The notes under the pieces: generated by a model | Databases searched by the model: none | What the model saw: only the letters and a program-made list of their open reading frames with translations | What the model was told of the DNA's origin: nothing | DNA from: JADJLQ01 sp044227925 | Lineage (GTDB): Bacteria; Bacteroidota; Bacteroidia; Chitinophagales; Saprospiraceae | Reading direction: 5' to 3' | NCBI GenBank assembly: GCA_044227925.1 | Contig: JBGAVW010000021.1 | Location: 5,546-69,545, forward strand | DNA length: 64,000 nucleotides | Translations under genes and position numbers: made by a program | Shown here: positions 60,754 through 64,000 of the stretch, piece by piece | Layout: every line of letters begins with the position of its first letter | How positions within the stretch are numbered: position 1 is the first letter of the stretch

Positions 60754-63039
60754 TTATAATTTTTCTTTCGACCTATTCTTTTTCCTGGCTCCCCATGAAG
60801 TAGGCATATCAACCAATTCTATTTCCATCTTTCCTCCGCGGAGGATGGATTCATGATGGATAAAATTTTTAGAATATTTTTTACCATTAAGCCTGATGCT
60901 TTTAATATATTTTGATTGAGCGGTTTTTTTATTAGTAATTATTTCAAATGAGCTATTTTGGTTTGTTTTTATTTTGACGGAATCGAATAGGGGTGTGGTA
61001 ATCATGTATTCACTTGCAACCGGGTCTAGAGGATAAAGTCCCATAGATGCAAAGACCAACCAGGCACTCATCTGACCTGCATCGTCATTGCCACTGAGCC
61101 CTCCTGGGCCGTCATCATATTCTTCCTTAAGTATATTGTATACCTCGCGTTGAGCTTTCCAGGGTGAAGAAGTAAAATTATACATAAACGGTATTTGATG
61201 GCCAGGTTCATTGCCGTGCCAGTATTCATTTTTGGCAAATAAACTATCCAGTGATTGCTCTAGCTTTTGAGTTCCACCCATTAAATCAGCCAATCCTTGG
61301 ATATCATGTGGAACATAAAAAGTGTATTGTCGGGGAGTGCCTTCAGTAATATAAGATTCACGAATATCGGCATGAAATGAAGTAGCCCAGGCACGGTCTA
61401 TATGCCTGCCCCGAACCATACCTGTTTTACGATCAAACACATTTTCGTAATTCAGTGACCTTTGATATAAATTTTTAAAGTCCCTGGTTTTACCCAAATC
61501 TTTTGCCATTACCGATAATGCGTAGTCATCATAAGCATATTCCAAAGTACGGCTCACCTGTTCTTTTTTATGAAATGCCTCCTGCACACTATCTTCCATC
61601 GGAATATAGCCATAGGCGAGATAGGATTTTAAAGCTCTGCGACTTAAACCATTTTTATACTCCTGGTAGGAACTTGCCGTATCAAATGCATTTTTACGCA
61701 TCAGGCCATAAGCAGCGCTGATATCGTAGTCCTTAATTCCTTTTGTATAGGATGAAGCAATAAATGCCGTTACATGATCACCTATCATGGCCGCAGTATA
61801 ATTGTTCCAGCACGGAAATATGGGCAGCCAGCCTCCTTGATTTCCTTTTAAAATCATGGATCGTATGAATTCATTGATCAAATCGGGTTTCAATAATTGG
61901 AGCAAGGGCAACTGCGCCCGGTAAATATCCCACATGGAAAAATCATCATAATAGTTTCCAGTCAGAATTTTTTCCAAGGTGTACTGTCCTGAAAAAGTCG
62001 GATATATCCCATCTGCATCTGACATGAGCCGTGGATGTTGCCATGCATGATAGAGCGCGGTATAAAATATTCGTTTGTCTTTTTCATTTTTTGATTCAAT
62101 GGATATTTGAGATAAGGCTGATTCCCATGTTTCAGTTGATCTAATTCTGATCTCATCAAAGCTTTTAGTTCCTATTTCGTATTCCAGGTTTTGTTTTGCA
62201 CCTTCCAGGCTGCTAAATGAAGTACCTATGCGAAGAATTAAATGATCGTCTTTTTTTAAATCTAATCCTGCAAAAGCGCCGATATCTATTTTATCGCAGA
62301 TACTGTCTGTTGGAAACATTTCTCCCTCACTATATGTGCCCGACGAAGTAAATTTCTTATCCACTTTGATGTAAAACCAGCCATTAAATCCAGCTGATTC
62401 TCCCCATCCCTGGTAGATACGATGTACCGGGTTGTATCCATAAATCACTCCATTTGCCTGGTCTATTTTTATAAATCCTTTTCCTTCATCGCTATTCGGT
62501 GTGATCAATACATACAAATTATCATCCCGGAGTGGAGTAATCCTCATCATACCGCATCTCAGAGTGGAAGTAATTTCGGTATGAAAATCTTTTGTTTTCA
62601 GGCTATAACAGGAGGGACCTGAAATTTCATTTTTATGAGAAAAGGGTACTGAATATTCGGCAGCTATTGTTTTTAATTTTCCCACCACAGGCATGATGGT
62701 AAAGCTGCCGTAGTCCTGGGTACACGATCCACTGAGCCAATGGCTTCCCCTGAAGCCAGACAATACTGAATCTTTGTAAAAATAGGGTGGTATGCACTTT
62801 TTTTCAGTGAGTCGGGTCTGTGGAGTCCATTGAGTCATAGCAAAAGGTAAAGTGACGGAGGGAATGGTATTGGCGTTTTTTTCATTGCCTGCTTCGCTGT
62901 GTTTGTTGGCTGTAACAGTTGTAGAAGGGGCTGTACCTGAGAGAGGTTGAATGTATTCTATCAGGTTTTGACTGCTGATGAGCCCGTATCCGAAAATAAA
63001 ACAAATCAATAAGAGAGTCTTATTACATTTCATAATCAT
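60754..63039 (-). CDS. Secreted GH92-family glycosidase (alpha-mannosidase type)
   Basis: A 761-residue exported protein (signal cleavage near LISSQN; an alternative start is two codons later). It matches GH92 along its length: GTAPSTTVTANKHSEAGNE with VTLPFAMTQWTP at the N-terminus, GGWLPIFPCWNNYTAAMIGDHV, and GLSGNDDAGQMSAWLVFASMGLYPLDP with the GNDDxGQMSAW block that contributes catalytic carboxylates. GH92 enzymes are calcium-dependent exo-alpha-mannosidases acting on glycans. It is convergent to pobA, 33 bases away, and marks the end of the aromatic island. Confidence 0.94.
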   Translation of the reverse strand: MIMKCNKTLLLICFIFGYGLISSQNLIEYIQPLSGTAPSTTVTANKHSEAGNEKNANTIPSVTLPFAMTQWTPQTRLTEKKCIPPYFYKDSVLSGFRGSHWLSGSCTQDYGSFTIMPVVGKLKTIAAEYSVPFSHKNEISGPSCYSLKTKDFHTEITSTLRCGMMRITPLRDDNLYVLITPNSDEGKGFIKIDQANGVIYGYNPVHRIYQGWGESAGFNGWFYIKVDKKFTSSGTYSEGEMFPTDSICDKIDIGAFAGLDLKKDDHLILRIGTSFSSLEGAKQNLEYEIGTKSFDEIRIRSTETWESALSQISIESKNEKDKRIFYTALYHAWQHPRLMSDADGIYPTFSGQYTLEKILTGNYYDDFSMWDIYRAQLPLLQLLKPDLINEFIRSMILKGNQGGWLPIFPCWNNYTAAMIGDHVTAFIASSYTKGIKDYDISAAYGLMRKNAFDTASSYQEYKNGLSRRALKSYLAYGYIPMEDSVQEAFHKKEQVSRTLEYAYDDYALSVMAKDLGKTRDFKNLYQRSLNYENVFDRKTGMVRGRHIDRAWATSFHADIRESYITEGTPRQYTFYVPHDIQGLADLMGGTQKLEQSLDSLFAKNEYWHGNEPGHQIPFMYNFTSSPWKAQREVYNILKEEYDDGPGGLSGNDDAGQMSAWLVFASMGLYPLDPVASEYMITTPLFDSVKIKTNQNSSFEIITNKKTAQSKYIKSIRLNGKKYSKNFIHHESILRGGKMEIELVDMPTSWGARKKNRSKEKL

Positions 63040-63229
63040 TTATTTCTGATTTCGGACAATAATAGCACTAATATTAAAAGTATTGATATAAATAGATTAA
63101 GGACGGCCCATTATATGCAAAATTTTTGTGTTTAGAATAGGTCATTTTAATGGCTTTCTGATTTTTAAATAAAAACTTCTATTGACACATTTATTGAAAA
63201 AGGTCTGTTTATATTATTGATAAATAGCT

Positions 63230-63260
63230 TTGTATATATTTACATATAATATATATACAA
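63230..63260. repeat. 10-bp inverted repeat in AT-rich spacer
   Basis: TTGTATATAT (63230-63239) and ATATATACAA (63251-63260) are perfect inverted repeats separated by 11 bases. They lie in the 407-base spacer between the GH92 gene and the lamin-tail gene. It could be an operator or a cruciform; nothing decides this. Apart from this and a 45-codon frame at 63307-63444 with no known match, the spacer holds nothing I recognise. Confidence 0.4.
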
Positions 63261-63446
63261 TCTTCCAGATTTTTATTATTTTAGCCTGAGTATAAAAAGA
63301 GTAAGTATGACTTTCCTGGAAAATCCAATGCCTGGCACTGCTCGAGTTTGCATAGTTCGAAAGCAATTCTACGTGGAGGCAGGCAAAAGTAATTCAAAAA
63401 GATTTCAAACTATCATCAACCTTCAAATACCAAACTTAAATTAATC

Positions 63447-64000
63447 ATGTCTATTCGATTTTGGCCTATAAAACTTTTGTTCATTTTTGTTCCATTTTGG
63501 GCTTGGCTTTCAATTTCTGTTGGATTTGATCCCATGAGCAAAAAAAAGCATGATTTTAAGATAATTAATTTTACTCATCAGAAATTATTTTTTTCTGAAT
63601 ATATAGAAGGTACTTCTAATAATAAGGCATTAGAAATTTTTAATCCGGGTCCATTTGCAGTAAATCTGGCAAATTTTACAATATATAGGGCAAATAATGG
63701 ATCACCAGTTGCTCAAGATTCGTTGCATCCTGTAGGAATATTACAACCATGCCAAACTTATGTAGCAGGTAATCCCTCTGCGGATCCTCAAATATTAACT
63801 ATTGCAGATACTTTGCATACTATTACATTTTTCAATGGAGACGATGTGCTATGGCTGTATAGTAAATTAGATGACATTACTATTGATGTAATAGGTGAAT
63901 TGGGAGTTGATCCAGGAACTAATTGGTTAGTAGGTACTGGTGCTACTAGCGAATTTACCCTGGTAAGAATGTCAGGTATATCAGAAGGTACCACGGATTG
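63447..64000 (+). CDS. Lamin-tail-domain surface protein, 3' end outside window
   Basis: The frame is open from ATG 63447 to the window end, about 184 codons. After a signal-like N-terminus (IKLLFIFVPFWAWLSISVG) and a lysine-rich linker, residues from about 45 match a lamin-tail domain: FFSEYIEGTSNNKALEIFNP, NLANFTIYRANNG, LQPCQTYVAGNP and TFFNGDDVLWLY. Bacterial lamin-tail proteins are usually large secreted nucleases or adhesins. The C-terminal sorting signal and any catalytic domain lie beyond the window. Confidence 0.85.
   Translation, partial: MSIRFWPIKLLFIFVPFWAWLSISVGFDPMSKKKHDFKIINFTHQKLFFSEYIEGTSNNKALEIFNPGPFAVNLANFTIYRANNGSPVAQDSLHPVGILQPCQTYVAGNPSADPQILTIADTLHTITFFNGDDVLWLYSKLDDITIDVIGELGVDPGTNWLVGTGATSEFTLVRMSGISEGTTD

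Overview
This AT-rich window comes from a Bacteroidota chromosome, probably the Saprospiria or a close relative. Support for this: promoter elements of the TAnnTTTG type, almost no Shine-Dalgarno sequences, a long (about 310-residue) NusB, a LytS/LytTR two-component pair, many short lipoproteins, and AT-rich filler of the 'aattcc' kind. The genus is inference. I see no phage, insertion sequence, CRISPR array or rRNA.

Region by region. 0-9.8 kb: a cut-off unknown protein, a secreted alpha/beta hydrolase, a saccharopine-dehydrogenase-like reductase, a PQQ dehydrogenase with an N-terminal haem domain, queG, a lipoprotein built of four repeats, an aldo/keto reductase and a small beta-barrel. 10-18.2 kb: housekeeping nusB-guaA-lipoprotein-trmH, then acetoacetyl-CoA synthetase, a PNPOx-like protein and a Tat-exported HisC-like aminotransferase. 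18.2-18.8 kb: an independent transcription unit (Bacteroidetes promoter plus intrinsic terminator). It encodes a tRNA-shaped RNA whose variable arm is enlarged to about 105 nt and carries further hairpins. 18.8-21.9 kb: rhaT-like transporter, a GH113-like hydrolase and a lipoprotein. 22-31.6 kb: a catabolic set of unknown substrate (GMC oxidoreductase, 3-hydroxyacyl-CoA dehydrogenase, AAHS transporter, MetE-like enzyme, AtuA/AtuA-like/CitMHS operon). 31.6-37.6 kb: acyltransferase, FG-GAP protein, DUF1593 hydrolase, CE1-type esterase, SDR.

37.8-60.7 kb is a large aromatic-acid catabolic island. A crotonase, a feruloyl-CoA-synthetase-like ligase, a type II 3-hydroxyacyl-CoA dehydrogenase and an amidohydrolase form one tight operon. 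The set matches the beta-oxidative, CoA-dependent side-chain removal of hydroxycinnamates known from actinobacteria (Cou genes). Its expected product, 4-hydroxybenzoate, would be taken by PobA to protocatechuate and by PcaHG, PcaB, a PcaD-PcaC fusion, a PcaI-PcaJ fusion and PcaF to succinyl-CoA and acetyl-CoA. All of these are encoded here, with an AAHS-type aromatic acid transporter. The window ends with a GH92 mannosidase and the start of a lamin-tail-domain surface protein.

Two broken genes lie inside the aromatic island (a four-helix-bundle protein and a possible AraC-type sensor domain), and no intact dedicated regulator of the pathway was found.
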